A DNA stretch of 64,000 nt from assembly GCF_001623075.1 (NCBI RefSeq), contig NZ_LMCF01000012.1:1-64000 (forward strand), given 5' to 3'. Positions within the stretch are counted from its first letter, which is position 1. Each line of letters begins with the position of its first letter. Positions 1-9,017 of this stretch are shown piece after piece. The notes below the pieces were generated by a model that did no database searches, was not told where the DNA came from, and worked only from the letters and a program-made list of their open reading frames with translations. The position numbers and the translations under genes are program-made. This DNA is from Pseudovibrio sp. Ad37 (lineage in GTDB: Bacteria; Pseudomonadota; Alphaproteobacteria; Rhizobiales; Stappiaceae).

Positions 1-204
1 GGTGCATGGTTTTTATTCCTCCCACCTTACAGTCCGGATCTCAATCCCATCGAGATGGCATTTTCCAAACTCAAGGCCTTGATCCGCAAGGCCGCAGCAA
101 GAAGTTATCAAGCACTGTGGCAGGCCGTAGGCCAAGTCTGCGACCTCTTCACAAAGCAAGAGTGCAACAACTTCTTCAAAACAGCTGGATACATGACCGA
201 TTAA
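1..204 (+). CDS. IS630-type transposase, C-terminal fragment (runs off left edge)
   Basis: The first reading frame is open from base 1 to a TAA at 202-204 and encodes the last 67 residues of a DDE transposase. The segment LPPYSPDLNPIE is the hallmark of IS630/Tc1-mariner-type transposases; its final Glu is the third catalytic acid. The following KLK and the Phe/Cys-containing tail also fit that family. The start lies outside the window, so I cannot tell whether the element is intact. No clear terminal inverted repeat could be identified downstream without the other end. Function is transposition of its own element; it has no evident link to the secretion genes next door. Confidence 0.85.
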   Translation, partial: GAWFLFLPPYSPDLNPIEMAFSKLKALIRKAAARSYQALWQAVGQVCDLFTKQECNNFFKTAGYMTD

Positions 205-743
205 ACGCGACAAGCTCTAGGCACTTTGAGTCGGAAGCCTGATGGTGCGTGCAGCACGTGTGATATCCGCATAATTCACAAGAATGTGTAGGTAGATATC
301 CTAAAGTAATACGAGCCAAATAAGGCAAATAAGGCACCTTAAACGCCAATAAAATACCAAAGATCTTTCTAAATCTATAGAATCGTTAAGCCGCGGAAAT
401 ACTGAGAGAAAACAGAAACGTCAGATTCTAAAAACGGTATTCTGTGATGTAAAACATTGATTCGCAGAGATTTTTTTAAAATCGTCTGTAATAAATACTC
501 CATTTTTCTTTCGAAATTTGGCCCCAATTTCCAGAAAAATCAGCCTCGTCGAACGCGGAAGCGATCAGATGCACTGCAAACAATGCGCTGTTGGAAACGC
601 AAAGAACAAAATTGCAGTCAGATCGCATCAGCGTTCGTTTTTAACGAGAGCGGCTCGGTGAGCCTTCCGGACCTTAGCAATTCGGCTTGCTCCATTAATT
701 TCGGAGTTGTCTGGAACCTCTCAATAAAAATTGAGGGAATACA
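205..743. other. Gene-free stretch upstream of the secreted protein gene
   Basis: About 540 bases without a convincing gene separate the transposase end from the T1SS substrate. Short ORFs here have no recognisable protein character. The region holds AT-rich tracts, a tandem AAGGCA-type repeat near 320-340 and an imperfect inverted repeat (GAAATT...AATTTC) near 512-530. It presumably contains the insertion sequence end and the promoter of the downstream gene; I could not place either with confidence. Confidence 0.6.
720..737 (+). promoter_or_regulatory. Ribosome binding site in a small AU-rich hairpin
   Basis: CTCAAT (720-725) can pair with ATTGAG (730-735) across an AAAA loop. The second arm overlaps the GAGGG ribosome binding site (733-737) of the gene starting at 744. 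The stem is only six pairs and AU-rich, so it could weakly gate translation or mean nothing. The ribosome binding site itself is well placed and supports the ATG at 744. Confidence 0.4.
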
Positions 744-3700
744 ATGGACTATCGTGGCACATATGACGAATTCCGTGACGCATTGCGGGCTTTCGAATCC
801 GGTTGGGATCGCGAAAGATACAACGACGGCAGAATTCAGGATTGGCAGCTCAACGAATGGGCAGGCGGTCCGGTGCAAGACTTCTTTCCAGAGTATGATA
901 GTTGGGGGGATCTGAACGACGACCAATGGAGTGCGATGTCTTATCGCTCCACCAACTCTCTTGGGTTCGTCGGCTACCAGTTCGGTGAAGCTCTGCTTAT
1001 CGATCTGGGTTACTATGATGATGACGTCTTTTACGGCAACGGCGCAGCCACCAACACTTGGGATGGCACCTGGACCGGCAAAAATGGCGTCGACTCACTA
1101 GAAGAGTTTATGACTCCTGAAGCACAGGAAGTTGCTATTCAAGAAGCATTTGGCTTCAATCTCCAGATTATTGAAAATGGATTGTCCAACAGCGGCCAGT
1201 CACTGGACGACTTTATTGGACAAGACTTCACCTACGAGCAGAAGGGTCAGGATGTCAGCGTAACCCTCACACTGACGGGTATTTTGGCTGCTGCCCACTT
1301 GCGTGGCGCTTACGGTACACTTGCTCTCCTGCAGGGCGGCAACGTTTCGCAGGACGAATACGGTACCTCTATTCTGCAGTATGTTGAGCAGTTTGGCGGC
1401 TTTGAAAGCCCAACTGTTGATGAAGCAATCGACTACTTCCAGGATCGTCTGACTGGCGAAGAAGGCCTGAACGGCCCTCTGCCAGGCGTTGGCGTTCCAA
1501 AAGAAGATGCTGATGTGGTGGTCACATGGTCATATGGTGAACAGGAAGTCGTCAACGACTTTGACACTGAAGACGGCGTGATCTTCGTTGACTGGATCAG
1601 TGCAGACCAACTTGAAGTGACCGAGACACCAGACGGCGTACTCTTCTCTATTCCGTCCAATGGCGGGCAGACGCTGCTCCTGGCCGGGGTTGCACTTGCT
1701 GACCTGACACTGGCAAACTTCTCCATTCAGGATGCATCAGCAGCTGAATTGATCAGAGACCTTGTTGGCGGAAACACTCAGCCTGAAGAACCAACCGATC
1801 CTGTTGATCCGGTTGATCCCGTTGACCCGGTAGATCCAGGTGATGGTGACGATGGTCATGGTCATCCAGGCGATGGCGATGATGGGCATGGTGGCCATAC
1901 TGGCGACATGTATATGCTCGGTCTGGACAGTGAGTCTCAGGTCATTGCAGACTTCGATCCATCTTCTGACATGATCCATATTCTGGAAGGTGTGACTGGC
2001 GAACAATTCGAGATCTTCGAGGAAAGCGGTGACGCACTCGGACAAACAGTCCGCATCGTGATCACTGATCAGTTCGGTAACATCATGTCCACCACCATCT
2101 TCCAGGGTGTGACACTCTCCGATCTGTCTCTGGCAAACTTCTCTGTCGCAGAACAGTCTGCGTTCAACGAAGTTGTCTCTGCCATTGGCGAGACCGTTGA
2201 AGTGCCGGACCCAAGTCAGGGTGGCGGATACGAGCTTGTTTATGACAACGACGGTTCAAACCCACCAACAGTCACCGGCACGACCGATGAAGGTGGTTCC
2301 AAGTTCCGCGCTGACGTAAACGCAGACGATATCGTTGGCTTTGATCCTGATAGGGACGAGCTGGACTTCGGCGGAACATCTGTTCACGGCCTCATCGTGA
2401 CCAAGTCTCCTGCTGGTGAAATTGTTCTCGACAGCCCGTGGAGCTCTTCTGCACAAATTGTGCAGGGCGTCACCTATCAGGATGTCGACATCTCAGACTT
2501 CGGAGTGGTTGGCAATGAACACCTCCGTCAAGATCTTGGTGGCGTGGTCTCTTGGGAACAAGGCGTGGGCCCTCGCGAAGACGACACAGTCTACATCCGG
2601 TCTCATGAGTACGGCGTACACGAAGTTATCTCTGACTTTGACCCATCATCCATGAAGATCAGCTTCCTGTACTACGGTACACGTGAGCGTCTGAGCGTTG
2701 AAGAAACTGACGACGGCCTGCTGATCTCTACTCTGCCAAGTGGTCAGAGCTTCCTGTTCGAAGGCATTTCCCTTGATGATCTGGTCCCAGGTCAGCTGGA
2801 ATTCCACTTCGATCAGGTCATGGAAGATAACCTTGAAGTTCCATTTGGCTTTGATCAGGATGATGTGACCCTCGTCAGCCGTGAAGACCTGTTGACTCCG
2901 GAAGCACCAGCTGGCGACACAACGGATGGCCACCAGACCAGACCGGGTGACTTCGGTCCAACTGATCCGGTTGAGCCAGTCGACCCAACTGATCCAGATC
3001 CGGACCCAGTTGATCCGGGTACAGGCACTCCGGGTCAGGTTCCTGGTGATGGTGTGGTCGTGTTCACATGGGCTTGGGGTGAAAACAGCGTTATCACCGA
3101 CTTCAACCCAGCGGATCATAAGATCAGTATTGGTTGGATCAGTTCAGACCAGATCAGCTTCACAGAATCTGAAGACGGTCTTGTGATCTCCCTGCCATCA
3201 AATGGTGGACAGACCCTTCTGCTCGAAGGTGTGTTCCTTGAGGATCTGAATGCCGATAACTTCGACATCAAAGATCCATCTACATTGCAGGAAATCCTTG
3301 ATCTGCTCAGCGGTGAAGGTTCACAGCCACCTGTCGACCCAACTCCGGACCCAGACCCAACCCCAGATCCTGACTCGGTCGACCCTGTAGATCCAGTGGA
3401 TCCGGTTGACCCAGTTGATCCGGGCGATGGTTCACCTCGTGAGTTCACACTGGATTGGCAGTGGGGCAAGCAGGAAGAAGTTGCAAACTTCAACCCGGAA
3501 CAGGATACCGTGAACATCGGTTGGATTGGCGGCGACCAGTTCGAAGTGGAACAGACCGACAATGGTGTGTTGTTCACTCTGCCGGGTAACGGTGGTCGGT
3601 TACTTCTGCTGGTTGGTATTGTCGTAGCCGATCTGACAGCAAACAGCATCATCGCAAATGATGCAGCTGCTCAGGCTAAGATTGATGACTTCCTGTCAAA

Positions 3701-4247
3701 TGCTGAAAATCTGGCAGATGTGGGAACTCAGTCCGAAGCTGAAAGTGTAGACTCTACCTACATTCCAGAGGCTCCTGAAGCATCAACCACTGCACAGGAA
3801 GCAGCTGCTTCCAATGACAGAGATGATGATGCGGTTGCCGCTCCTGCTCAGGAAGCTGAACAGGAAACTGGTCCTCGTGAGGCTCAGAATGCTCCTGAAT
3901 CAGCTCTTGCAGCTGCGGCCAACGGCAATGGAGCAATCGGAGGCGATACCGTTGAGATCAATTGGGATTGGGCATCAGAAGAAGTCATCACAAACTTCGA
4001 CCCTGCAACCGACACCATTGATTTTGGTAATCTGAATGCATCACAGGTTCAGATCACGGAAGAGAACAACAGTGTTGTGATCGAGGTTTTGGACAATGGT
4101 GGCCACACCTACACCTTGAACGGCATTAACGTGGAAGACCTCACTGCGGAGAACTTCGAAGCTGACGACTTCAACACCATAGTAACTGAAGACGGCGGAG
4201 TTGTAGATCAGATGCATTCGATTAATCAGGATGATAGCCTGATCTGA
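744..4247 (+). CDS. Large repeat-containing secreted protein, likely T1SS substrate
   Basis: 1167 acidic residues with no Sec signal peptide. Residues 1-250 form one domain containing GFVGYQFGEALLIDLGYY and AAHLRGAYG, which recalls lysozyme/transglycosylase-like helical domains (inference by eye). Seven copies of a roughly 85-residue beta-type repeat follow, near 256-340, 388-485, 495-600, 613-700, 770-855, 900-985 and 1067-1150. Each has a W/Y-rich start, a V..FDP..D core, an LP.NGGQTLLL strand and an L..L...NF end. Proline/aspartate linkers (DPVDPVDP) and a His/Gly/Asp-rich linker near 370-385 separate them. No GGxGxDxxx RTX nonapeptides were found. The exporter and adaptor genes directly downstream make type I secretion the best inference. 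The substrate or target is unknown. Confidence 0.75.
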   Translation: MDYRGTYDEFRDALRAFESGWDRERYNDGRIQDWQLNEWAGGPVQDFFPEYDSWGDLNDDQWSAMSYRSTNSLGFVGYQFGEALLIDLGYYDDDVFYGNGAATNTWDGTWTGKNGVDSLEEFMTPEAQEVAIQEAFGFNLQIIENGLSNSGQSLDDFIGQDFTYEQKGQDVSVTLTLTGILAAAHLRGAYGTLALLQGGNVSQDEYGTSILQYVEQFGGFESPTVDEAIDYFQDRLTGEEGLNGPLPGVGVPKEDADVVVTWSYGEQEVVNDFDTEDGVIFVDWISADQLEVTETPDGVLFSIPSNGGQTLLLAGVALADLTLANFSIQDASAAELIRDLVGGNTQPEEPTDPVDPVDPVDPVDPGDGDDGHGHPGDGDDGHGGHTGDMYMLGLDSESQVIADFDPSSDMIHILEGVTGEQFEIFEESGDALGQTVRIVITDQFGNIMSTTIFQGVTLSDLSLANFSVAEQSAFNEVVSAIGETVEVPDPSQGGGYELVYDNDGSNPPTVTGTTDEGGSKFRADVNADDIVGFDPDRDELDFGGTSVHGLIVTKSPAGEIVLDSPWSSSAQIVQGVTYQDVDISDFGVVGNEHLRQDLGGVVSWEQGVGPREDDTVYIRSHEYGVHEVISDFDPSSMKISFLYYGTRERLSVEETDDGLLISTLPSGQSFLFEGISLDDLVPGQLEFHFDQVMEDNLEVPFGFDQDDVTLVSREDLLTPEAPAGDTTDGHQTRPGDFGPTDPVEPVDPTDPDPDPVDPGTGTPGQVPGDGVVVFTWAWGENSVITDFNPADHKISIGWISSDQISFTESEDGLVISLPSNGGQTLLLEGVFLEDLNADNFDIKDPSTLQEILDLLSGEGSQPPVDPTPDPDPTPDPDSVDPVDPVDPVDPVDPGDGSPREFTLDWQWGKQEEVANFNPEQDTVNIGWIGGDQFEVEQTDNGVLFTLPGNGGRLLLLVGIVVADLTANSIIANDAAAQAKIDDFLSNAENLADVGTQSEAESVDSTYIPEAPEASTTAQEAAASNDRDDDAVAAPAQEAEQETGPREAQNAPESALAAAANGNGAIGGDTVEINWDWASEEVITNFDPATDTIDFGNLNASQVQITEENNSVVIEVLDNGGHTYTLNGINVEDLTAENFEADDFNTIVTEDGGVVDQMHSINQDDSLI
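1798..1842 (+). repeat. Tandem Asp-Pro-Val linker repeat
   Basis: Imperfect tandem GATCC(T/G)GTT-type nonamers encode DPVDPVDPVDPVDP. They link the first and second beta repeats of the secreted protein. A similar array lies near 3378-3422 and a looser one near 2959-3027. Synonymous changes between units show that the array is not freshly duplicated. Confidence 0.85.
3378..3422 (+). repeat. Second tandem Asp-Pro-Val linker repeat
   Basis: This array encodes VDPVDPVDPVDPVDP between the fifth and sixth beta repeats, preceded by a DPDPTPDPD stretch. It matches the array at 1798-1842 at protein level with different synonymous codons. Recombination between the two arrays would delete several repeats in frame. 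Confidence 0.8.
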
Positions 4248-4271
4248 TTGATGAGCTAATCAAAAGAACGG

Positions 4272-4304
4272 CTCCCTCCCGGTGAATACCGGGAGGGAGT
4301 TTCT
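4272..4304 (+). terminator. Strong hairpin with short T-run after the secreted protein gene
   Basis: CTCCCTCCCGGT (4272-4283) pairs perfectly with ACCGGGAGGGAG (4288-4299) around a GAAT loop, followed by TTTCTT. It lies between the substrate gene and the exporter gene, which read in the same direction. It probably terminates part of the transcription and keeps substrate mRNA in excess over exporter mRNA. Confidence 0.85.
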
Positions 4305-4338
4305 TGCTTTAATTCCCAAAGCAATTGAGAGAAAGCTT

Positions 4339-6093
4339 ATGCCCGACAGCCAAAGACAGAAAGAATCTGTAATCACCAGTGCATTCAGATCTCTAAGGTC
4401 CGCACTGGTTGGAATTGGTGGCGTCAGCATGCTGTTGAATATTTTGATGCTGACAGGACCACTCTTTATGCTGCAGGTCTATGACCGCGTGCTGGCAAGT
4501 GGATCGGTTCCAACGCTCGTCGTTTTGGCAACTCTTGTTGGTGTCCTTTTTCTTTTCTATGGAATTCTGGAAACACTCCGCAGTCGTGTTTTGTCCCGTC
4601 TTGGGCAACGTGTAGATGCCCAGCTCTCTGGCGTTTCCTACGAGATCTCAACGAGCCTACCACTTATTCTCGGCCCCAAAGGTGCAAAGATGCGCCCGGT
4701 TCAGGACCTGGATCAGGTGCGCAGTTTCCTTTCAGGCCCAGGCCCTGCCGCCATCTTCGACTTGCCGTGGATGCCACTCTATTTCGGTATCGTGTACCTC
4801 TTCCATCCCTATCTTGGCATGATGGCAATCGGTGGTGCGTTGGTCATTTGTGCGCTGGTTGGGTTGAATGAACTTACCTCCCGCAGACCTTCGAGTGAGG
4901 CTGCAGCTGAAACAAACCGCCGCTCTGCTATTGTTGAAGCCAGTCGTTCCAATGCTGAAGTCATTCAGGCAATGGGCATGATGGAGACGATGAAGAACAG
5001 ATGGCACAAGGGCAATGATGCCTACTTGGTCAAGCAACGCAAAGCAGGTGACCGAGCTGCCTTTTTCGCAACAGCCGTCAAAACCTTCCGCTTCATTTTG
5101 CAGTCCGCCATGCTTGGCATGGGCGCATGGTTGGTCATCCAGCAAGAGGTCACCTCTGGTGTCATGATTGCCTCTTCAATCATGTCTTCCCGTGCTTTAG
5201 CTCCCGTTGAGCAAGCTGTTTCCCAATGGAAAGGTTTTCTGGCAGCCCGACAAGGCCTCGCCCGTTTGCGCAAGGTAGTCGAAAATAAAGAAGACACCAA
5301 CAACGTGATGGAACTACCCCTTCCGCATCAGAAGATTGATCTGGACGGTGTGGCATGTGGTCCGGTTGGTATCCGTCAGCCAATCGTGCAAGGCATCTCG
5401 TTTAGTCTTGCGGCTGGCGAAGGTCTTGGCGTTATTGGCAAGTCCGGTTCTGGCAAATCAACCTTGTCTCGCTCGATTGTCGGCATCACCAATGCTCTGA
5501 CAGGATCAATCCGGTTTGATGGCTCAGAGCTTGATCAATGGACGTCGGAGCGCATCGGTGAATTTGTTGGCTTCTTGCCGCAGGACATTCAATTGTTTGA
5601 TGGCACGGTTGCGGAGAATATTTCCCGGTTCAAGGAAGACGCAAACCCTGATGACGTCATTGAAGCCGCGAAAATTGCCAGTATCCATGAGTTCATCACA
5701 AGCCTGCCGGACGGTTACAACACGATTATTGGTAGTGGTGGTTATGCCTTATCTGGCGGCCAACGTCAGCGTATCGCCCTCGCCCGTGCCATGTATGGTG
5801 AGCCTTTCCTCATCGTTCTGGATGAGCCCAACTCCAATCTGGATTCTGAAGGCGAAGCCTGTCTGAGCCATGCGATCAAGCTGATGCGGGGCCGAGGAAA
5901 GATCGTCATCGTGATTGCCCACCGCCCAAGTGCGATAGCAGCGGTTAATAAGGTGCTTGTGCTCAACGATGGCCGACAAGCCGCTTTTGGTCCGCGTGAT
6001 GAAGTTATGAAGCAACTTGTGACACCGGTTCAAACCCAGCAAGTCCCGCAAAAAGCAGCAATTAAAGCTCCGATCAAACGAGGAGCAGCATAA
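4339..6093 (+). CDS. Type I secretion ABC exporter (PrtD/HlyB-type permease-ATPase)
   Basis: 584 residues: a fused membrane domain with about six helices (residues 25-310) and a C-terminal ATPase. Visible motifs are Walker A GKSGSGKST near 367, signature LSGGQRQR near 470, Walker B FLIVLDEP near 490 and the H-loop AHRPS near 528. There is no N-terminal C39 peptidase domain, so it belongs with PrtD/LapB-like exporters that do not cleave a leader. The ATG at 4339 follows a GAGAGAAAG ribosome binding site; the longer GTG-initiated frame would begin inside the terminator hairpin and is rejected. Its stop overlaps the adaptor start (TAATG). It should export the 744-4247 product with the adaptor and an outer-membrane TolC protein encoded elsewhere. 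Confidence 0.92.
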   Translation: MPDSQRQKESVITSAFRSLRSALVGIGGVSMLLNILMLTGPLFMLQVYDRVLASGSVPTLVVLATLVGVLFLFYGILETLRSRVLSRLGQRVDAQLSGVSYEISTSLPLILGPKGAKMRPVQDLDQVRSFLSGPGPAAIFDLPWMPLYFGIVYLFHPYLGMMAIGGALVICALVGLNELTSRRPSSEAAAETNRRSAIVEASRSNAEVIQAMGMMETMKNRWHKGNDAYLVKQRKAGDRAAFFATAVKTFRFILQSAMLGMGAWLVIQQEVTSGVMIASSIMSSRALAPVEQAVSQWKGFLAARQGLARLRKVVENKEDTNNVMELPLPHQKIDLDGVACGPVGIRQPIVQGISFSLAAGEGLGVIGKSGSGKSTLSRSIVGITNALTGSIRFDGSELDQWTSERIGEFVGFLPQDIQLFDGTVAENISRFKEDANPDDVIEAAKIASIHEFITSLPDGYNTIIGSGGYALSGGQRQRIALARAMYGEPFLIVLDEPNSNLDSEGEACLSHAIKLMRGRGKIVIVIAHRPSAIAAVNKVLVLNDGRQAAFGPRDEVMKQLVTPVQTQQVPQKAAIKAPIKRGAA

Positions 6094-7406
6094 TGTATAA
6101 TCATTCTGAAAGTGACAAACAGATTAAGGGCAGTATCAGGTTTCATCTGGTCTGCGCTGGTCTTCTGGTTGTTATCCTTGTCGGAGGCGTAGGTCTTTGG
6201 GGCGGCCTGATGGAAATTCGCGGTGCAATCATCGCTCCCGGTACCATTGTCGTTGAGACCAACACCAAGAATGTGCAGCACATGGAAGGCGGCATTGTCC
6301 GCTCCATCATGGTGACTGATGGGGATACCGTTGATGCGGGAGACACCCTGCTCCGCCTTGATGACACGGTGACCCGAGCCAACCTTGCTGTTGTGACCAA
6401 ACAGCTCGACAACCTCTATTCGCAGGAAGCTCGCTTGATAGCTGAGCGTGATGGAGAGGAAGAAATTCTCTTCCCAACACGAGCCACAGATGATGCACAT
6501 TCTCAGGTTCTGAATACCATTCAGGAAGGGCAACGTCGAATGATGGTCGCGAAGACCAAGAACCTTCGTGGCCGACAGGATCAGATGCGTGCTCAGATTC
6601 AGCAGTATAAAAAGCAGATAGATGGACTGTCTCAGCAAAGAGATGCCAAAGAAATTGAAATCAGCTTGATAGATGGCGAACTGGAAGACCTCAACAAGCT
6701 GCTGGCCAAAAGACTGGTCACAGAGTCCCGTGTCACAGCCCTCAAACGGGAGAAAACCAAGCTTCAGGGTGAATATGGTGACTTCATAGCCCAGATTGCC
6801 AAGACAGAAGAAGCCATCGCAGAGCGCAATATTCAGATCATGCAGATCGAAGAAGATGTGCTGACAAAGACACTGGAACAGCTTCAGCAAGTCCGGGCAG
6901 AGGTTGCCCAGCTTGAAGAAAAGAAGATCGCTGCACAGGACCAGCTGATGCGCATGGAAATCAAATCACCTCAGTCTGGCACAGTGCACGACCTGACCAT
7001 TCACACCATCGGCGGTGTTATCGCTCCCGGTGAGGTGTTGATGCAAGTTGTGCCACGTGAAGACGTTCTGGTGATTGAAGCGCAGGTGCAGCCAATCGAT
7101 GTAGATCAGTTGACACCCAATCAGGAAGCAACGATCCGCCTGCCAAGCTTTGATCAACGCACAACACCTGAGTTGATAGCAGAGGTGAAGACGATCTCAC
7201 CTGATCTTTTGGAAGACCCCAAAACCGGTCTCAGCTTCTATATGGCTGAGCTGACAATCTCAGAAGATCAGCTGGATAAACTGGGTGGTAAAAATCTGGT
7301 GCCAGGTATGCCGGTTGAGGCGTTCATTCAGACAGAAAACCGCACGGTGATCTCATACATCATGAAGCCAATGGTCGATCAGATCGCCCACGCAATGCGT
7401 GAGTAG
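6093..7406 (+). CDS. HlyD-family type I secretion periplasmic adaptor
   Basis: 437 residues. One transmembrane helix (about 17-40) is followed by a lipoyl-like half, a long coiled-coil hairpin rich in Glu, Gln and Lys (about 100-290), the second lipoyl half, and a beta-barrel ending in the typical VPGMPVEAFIQT segment. This is the normal size and order for PrtE/HlyD adaptors, which bridge the inner-membrane ABC exporter to TolC. Its start overlaps the exporter stop, so the two are translationally coupled. No TolC-like gene follows, so the outer-membrane partner must be encoded elsewhere. Confidence 0.92.
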   Translation: MYNHSESDKQIKGSIRFHLVCAGLLVVILVGGVGLWGGLMEIRGAIIAPGTIVVETNTKNVQHMEGGIVRSIMVTDGDTVDAGDTLLRLDDTVTRANLAVVTKQLDNLYSQEARLIAERDGEEEILFPTRATDDAHSQVLNTIQEGQRRMMVAKTKNLRGRQDQMRAQIQQYKKQIDGLSQQRDAKEIEISLIDGELEDLNKLLAKRLVTESRVTALKREKTKLQGEYGDFIAQIAKTEEAIAERNIQIMQIEEDVLTKTLEQLQQVRAEVAQLEEKKIAAQDQLMRMEIKSPQSGTVHDLTIHTIGGVIAPGEVLMQVVPREDVLVIEAQVQPIDVDQLTPNQEATIRLPSFDQRTTPELIAEVKTISPDLLEDPKTGLSFYMAELTISEDQLDKLGGKNLVPGMPVEAFIQTENRTVISYIMKPMVDQIAHAMRE

Positions 7407-7410
7407 GGAC

Positions 7411-7460
7411 GCCGTGTATCGCCGAAAAGTGGAAACCGGTTTTCGGATAAAGATACGCGA
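7411..7460. repeat. Palindromic extragenic element between convergent genes
   Basis: CCGAAAA (7422-7428) and TTTTCGG (7440-7446) flank GTGGAAACCGG, with outer arms GTATC (7416-7420) and GATAC (7452-7456). The core resembles a short palindrome widely scattered in Rhizobiales genomes (recalled, not searched). It sits between the converging adaptor and betB genes, where it may also help terminate both transcripts. Confidence 0.65.
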
Positions 7461-7505
7461 GCAAAAGCCCCTACTCTGCTCATTCACATTGATGGTTGAG
7501 GCTGT

Positions 7506-9002
7506 TTACCAGCCAGCCTCAACATCACCCATCTCTACATAGATGCTCTTAACCTGAGAGTATTGATCCAGCGCCCACTGACCATTCTCGCGGCCAATGC
7601 CGGAGTTCTTGAAGCCACCGAATGGCATCTCGACCGGGGTCAGGTTGTAGTTGTTGATCCAGCAAGTGCCAGCTTCCAACTGATCAATCACACGGTAGGC
7701 ACGCTGAATATCTTTCGTGAACACAGCAGCAGCCAAACCAAACTCGGTGTTGTTGGCGCGGCGGATCACATCAGCTTCATCATCAAAGTCCAGCACACAC
7801 ATCACAGGACCAAAGATCTCTTCGCAAGCAATGCGCATGTCGTCTTTGACTTCAGTGAAGATGGTTGGCTCAACAAACAGGCCGCGACCAAGGCCGGCCA
7901 CCTGCGGACGTCCACCACCAGCATAGAGAACCGCACCTTCGCTCTGGCCAATCGCGATGTAGTCCATCACTTTCTCAAGCTGAGCTTTGGAGACAAGCGG
8001 GCCAAGTTGTGTGTCTTCATTCAGCGGATCACCAATAAGGATCTTCTCGGTCCGCTCTTTCAGACGCTTCAGGAACTCATCTTTGATGGAAGAATGCACG
8101 AACACGCGTGTGCCGTTGGAGCAAATCTGACCGGTGGAATAGAAGTTAGCATTCATCGCCGCAGCAACGGCATTGTCGATGTCACTGTCTTCAAAGATCA
8201 CGATCGGAGACTTGCCGCCCAGCTCAAGGCTCATGTGCTTCAGCTGAGAAGCTGCTTTTTCAGCAACCTTCATACCTGTTGGCACGGAACCTGTCAGGGA
8301 AACCTTGGCAATTTCAGGATGGGATACCAGAGAAGCAGCCGCTTCACGGTATGCCTGCACCACGTTGAATACACCATCCGGCAGGCCAGCTTCACGGAAG
8401 ATCTCAGCAAGCTTGAGCGCAGACAGGCAAGTCACTTCAGATGGTTTGAAGATCATCGCATTACCAGCAGCCAGCGCCGGAGCAGCTTTCCATGCAGCAA
8501 TCTGGATTGGGTAGTTCCAAGCGCCAATGCCAAGGCAAATGCCCAGTGGCTCGCGCTTGGTCAAGGCATAAGAGCCACCCAGATCGATGTGTTCGCCGTT
8601 GGAGGTTGCCGCAACGCTTGCAAAGTATTCCAGCGCTTCAGCACCGGAAGCAGCATCAGCCACCAGAGTTTCCTGCAGCGGCTTACCCGTATCAAGCGTT
8701 TCCAGCTCGGAAAGCTCACGGTTACGCTCGCGCATCAGGTCGGCAGCCTTACGCAGAACGCGGGAGCGCTCAGCAGGTGCCATGGAGCGCCAGATCGCAA
8801 AGCCAGTCCGTGCGGATGCAACAGCTTTGGTGATGATTGCCGGTGTTGCGGAGTGAACCCGCGCAATCACTTCCTGTGTTGCTGGATAAAGGCTGAGGAT
8901 CTCCTCACCCATCGTATCTTCAACGTAAGTGCCGCCAATAAAGTGAGAGCCACCAGGCTGCGCACGCTGGGATGCATTTGTCAGGTTATCTGTTTTCGTC
9001 AT
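7506..9002 (-). CDS. betB: Betaine-aldehyde dehydrogenase
   Basis: 498 residues, the normal length for the aldehyde dehydrogenase family. It oxidises betaine aldehyde to glycine betaine with NAD(P)+ in the cytosol. Visible motifs are NYP in the substrate/cofactor region near 165, the nucleotide-binding loop [17 protein letters not shown] with the general-base Glu, GQICSNGTR with the catalytic Cys, and EEIFGPV. It is the last gene of the leftward betI-betA-betB operon, 15 bases after betA. The betA partner and BetI regulator make the betaine assignment stronger than family membership alone. Confidence 0.95.
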   Translation of the reverse strand: MTKTDNLTNASQRAQPGGSHFIGGTYVEDTMGEEILSLYPATQEVIARVHSATPAIITKAVASARTGFAIWRSMAPAERSRVLRKAADLMRERNRELSELETLDTGKPLQETLVADAASGAEALEYFASVAATSNGEHIDLGGSYALTKREPLGICLGIGAWNYPIQIAAWKAAPALAAGNAMIFKPSEVTCLSALKLAEIFREAGLPDGVFNVVQAYREAAASLVSHPEIAKVSLTGSVPTGMKVAEKAASQLKHMSLELGGKSPIVIFEDSDIDNAVAAAMNANFYSTGQICSNGTRVFVHSSIKDEFLKRLKERTEKILIGDPLNEDTQLGPLVSKAQLEKVMDYIAIGQSEGAVLYAGGGRPQVAGLGRGLFVEPTIFTEVKDDMRIACEEIFGPVMCVLDFDDEADVIRRANNTEFGLAAAVFTKDIQRAYRVIDQLEAGTCWINNYNLTPVEMPFGGFKNSGIGRENGQWALDQYSQVKSIYVEMGDVEAGW

Positions 9003-9017
9003 TTCTTAATCCAACAC

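Noticed and set aside
457-926. Small overlapping ORFs upstream of the secreted protein
   Set aside because: They overlap the real start at 744 in other frames, lack good ribosome binding sites and have no protein-like character.
1845-1905. GDGDDGHGHPGDGDDGHGG segment considered as RTX calcium repeats
   Set aside because: It lacks the GGxGxDxUx spacing and aliphatic positions. It reads as a His/Asp/Gly-rich linker.
6030-6890. 286-residue minus-strand frame opposite the HlyD-type adaptor
   Set aside because: It is antisense to a well-supported adaptor gene and shows no coherent family.
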